Origin: Symsagittifera roscoffensis
Taxonomy: Eukaryota > Xenacoelomorpha > Acoela > Convolutidae
NCBI RefSeq assembly: GCF_963678635.1
Contig: NC_087063.1
Span: forward strand, 20,776,701 to 20,840,700
DNA length: 64,000 nucleotides
Direction: 5' to 3'
The notes under the pieces are model-generated. The model was given only the letters and a program-made list of their open reading frames with translations. It ran no database searches and had not been told where the DNA came from. Position 1 is the stretch's first letter. The number at the start of each line of letters is the position of its first letter. This document shows positions 62,314-64,000 of the stretch, one piece after another. The translations under genes were made by a program, and so were the position numbers.

Positions 62314-64000
62314 ATGGACGAAAAATTCCAAAGTAAGATACGCAAGTTATTTGAAACCCGTCTAAATCTAGATAGAAAATGAGTTGCTTAAAGGTCACTC
62401 ATTATTACTTGAGTACATTGAGAATAAAAGTCGCACCACGAAAATTGATAATGCTGTTTACAAATGTAAAATTGCGTTGGAAAAAGCTGTCGACGTCAAT
62501 GAGAAATTAATTAGGTTAGCGGGAAAAGCGGAAAACCCTGAAAAAATTATTGCTCAGCAAGACCTTTGGCTGAAGAAAGTAACCGAAATGAACGATAAAG
62601 TAATGAATGAAGCTCAGAGTTACAAGATGAGCCTTGAAGCTTCGTCATTTTCAGCAGCCGGCATTACAGGGAGCAAGGGATCTTTACAACAAACTAGGTC
62701 TGAGACATCTTCACGCTCGCACAAAACAAGAGATTCAGAAGCACGAGTATCTGAAAACAGGTCTAAGGTCTCTAATAAGTCTAAGGATAGTAGAAAGCTT
62801 GACTCAGATAATTCCGATAAATCTGCTTCCACTCGTCATACGTCGACTGATCGCACTATGTCATCAAGTGAGAACCGGCATGAGTTAGCTTTAGTAAAAC
62901 GACGCCATGAGGAGCTGGAGAGGCAGTAACAAGTATCTTTAAGACTTAAAGAGCAAGAGAACCCTCTTAATTTCGAACAAAGTCAGCTGGAACTAGAGCA
63001 ATTGGCTGAAAGTCATAAAAAGCAACTAATTGAAGTGGAACTGAAAGCGTTTGAACTTGAGGACAGTCCATCTGAGGTTAGCGAGAAGGTAGCGGAAAGT
63101 AACTCGACAGGAGTAAGTCAACCTATTTCAAAAGTAGCAACCGATCAAACTAATGATTGGGTAGACTCTGTTAGTTCACAGGCACCTCCTGACGTTGTTA
63201 GTGCGCCAGGTTTGCTTGCCTTCACTCCTGTACCCATTTCGTCACGACCGACGACTTCCGCCATCCACGCTCATGCAATTCACACCAGTAGTAGTCATAA
63301 CCATGAGCACACAGTTTTGAGTGACCCTGGAATCCATAGTTATGGACATCGGGCTATGCCTCAATTTGGCAGTGCAAGCCTTTTGCCATTGCAAGCTTCT
63401 GTTCCATTCCCAGTTAACAATATGCATTCTAGTGCACACGTGTTTCCACCACCGTCTGCTGTTCCTTTACAGACTATGAGTTCAAACATAACTAAGGTAG
63501 TTTTGCCATCGCGCAACCGGAATCATTAACTGTCCCAATGTTACCGGCACAACCCGGTTCTTGTTTTGTTTCTTTGTCACCTGCATTTACTGGTGGTGGC
63601 TTCTCATCTTCTGAGGTAAACCCGACACCTGTTTTCTTTTCGGCACCTAATTGCCATGCAGCGCCAGTCCAGACGCAACATATCTTCCCTTTGTTCCGCA
63701 TACTGTGTCACCTAATATCAACGACTACTACACATGTGATGCAAATTTATGGCGATTGGCAGCTGCAACTCCAATCGTCACGCCTGCTCAGTGTTGTAAT
63801 GCTGGACACATTTTTTCTAATGTGACAACTGTTGTCCCATCGTGTAACACCGCCGCTCCGTATACTAGTGGTGGGACTGTGTATTTTAATACTCGCCCAG
63901 TTCATCCACATTATGTTCCGCATTTTGTCAATCATACTAATACTGGTTATCAGCCAGTCAACGGAGACTACGCACCGTCTTCCGCTTATCCGAACCAAGG
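62314..64000 (+). mobile_element. Gag-like region of an LTR element (possibly BEL/Pao), cut by the window edge
   Basis: Starting at ATG 62314, charged helical sequence (KIALEKAVDVNEKLIRLAG, QQDLWLKKVTEMNDKV) is followed by a Ser/Lys/Asp-rich segment, an Arg/Glu coiled coil (HELALVKRRHEELERQ) and a long Pro/Ser/His-rich stretch. BEL/Pao gag proteins often have this order. The main open pieces are 62384-62929 and 63002-63529. It is a broken fossil with a few breaks. No protease or RT is inside the window, so the family is provisional. Confidence 0.45.

Overview
The window is nuclear DNA of a metazoan, most likely an invertebrate. It has an AT-rich background, GT-AG introns, a split lipid-synthesis gene and many eukaryotic transposons. 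I cannot fix the lineage. It also contains a 200-N assembly gap (60744-60943).

Layout. 1-1872: AT-rich DNA with small duplications and no gene. 1873-10966: a satellite of twelve ~757-bp units; most alternate between two types (higher-order repeat). 10967-14255: unique DNA, then an eight-copy ~140-bp repeat. 14256-21767 (minus): a nine-exon gene for a choline/ethanolamine phosphotransferase (437 aa, CEPT1/CHPT1 type). Its introns hold a degenerate tandem array and a small hAT-like MITE, and its first recognised coding exon has a decayed tandem copy beside it. 22434-49806: a nest. Two ~213-bp inverted repeats of a Tc1/mariner-like DNA transposon enclose a 5'-truncated LINE reverse transcriptase (22734-24203) and a giant LTR retroelement (24384-49556, minus).

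The giant element is the main discovery candidate. It is about 25.2 kb, with 886/885-bp LTRs that differ at about 13 positions (~1.5%). It has a ~3-kb structured leader, then gag-protease, RT-RNaseH, a linker, and integrase in Ty3/gypsy order. A further ~10 kb of same-strand open frames follows where an envelope gene would be expected. These include a macro-domain-like protein, a coiled-coil protein, an SGNH/GDSL hydrolase, a second more distant SGNH-like protein (824 aa) and several large unrecognised proteins. I saw no envelope-like membrane protein. The leader holds two copies of a hairpin whose stems differ by compensatory changes. An 866-bp tandem duplication near the 3' end is about 99.3% identical. 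The copy is a fossil: nearly whole in layout, with roughly five to ten breaks, some of which may be natural frame changes.

49807-60500: old LINE fragments and a local array of about eight degenerate ~850-bp units arranged as two rounds of four. The array is interrupted by nested LINE pieces with a (CAA)n tail and by a 1.1-kb inverted-repeat element full of ATCGATTAT motifs. 60681-61060: a probable tRNA-derived SINE broken by the gap. 61379-61736: a 21-bp minisatellite. 62314-64000: gag-like frames of another LTR element (possibly BEL/Pao) running off the right edge.

The only confident host gene is the phosphotransferase. The rest is transposons and tandem repeats.
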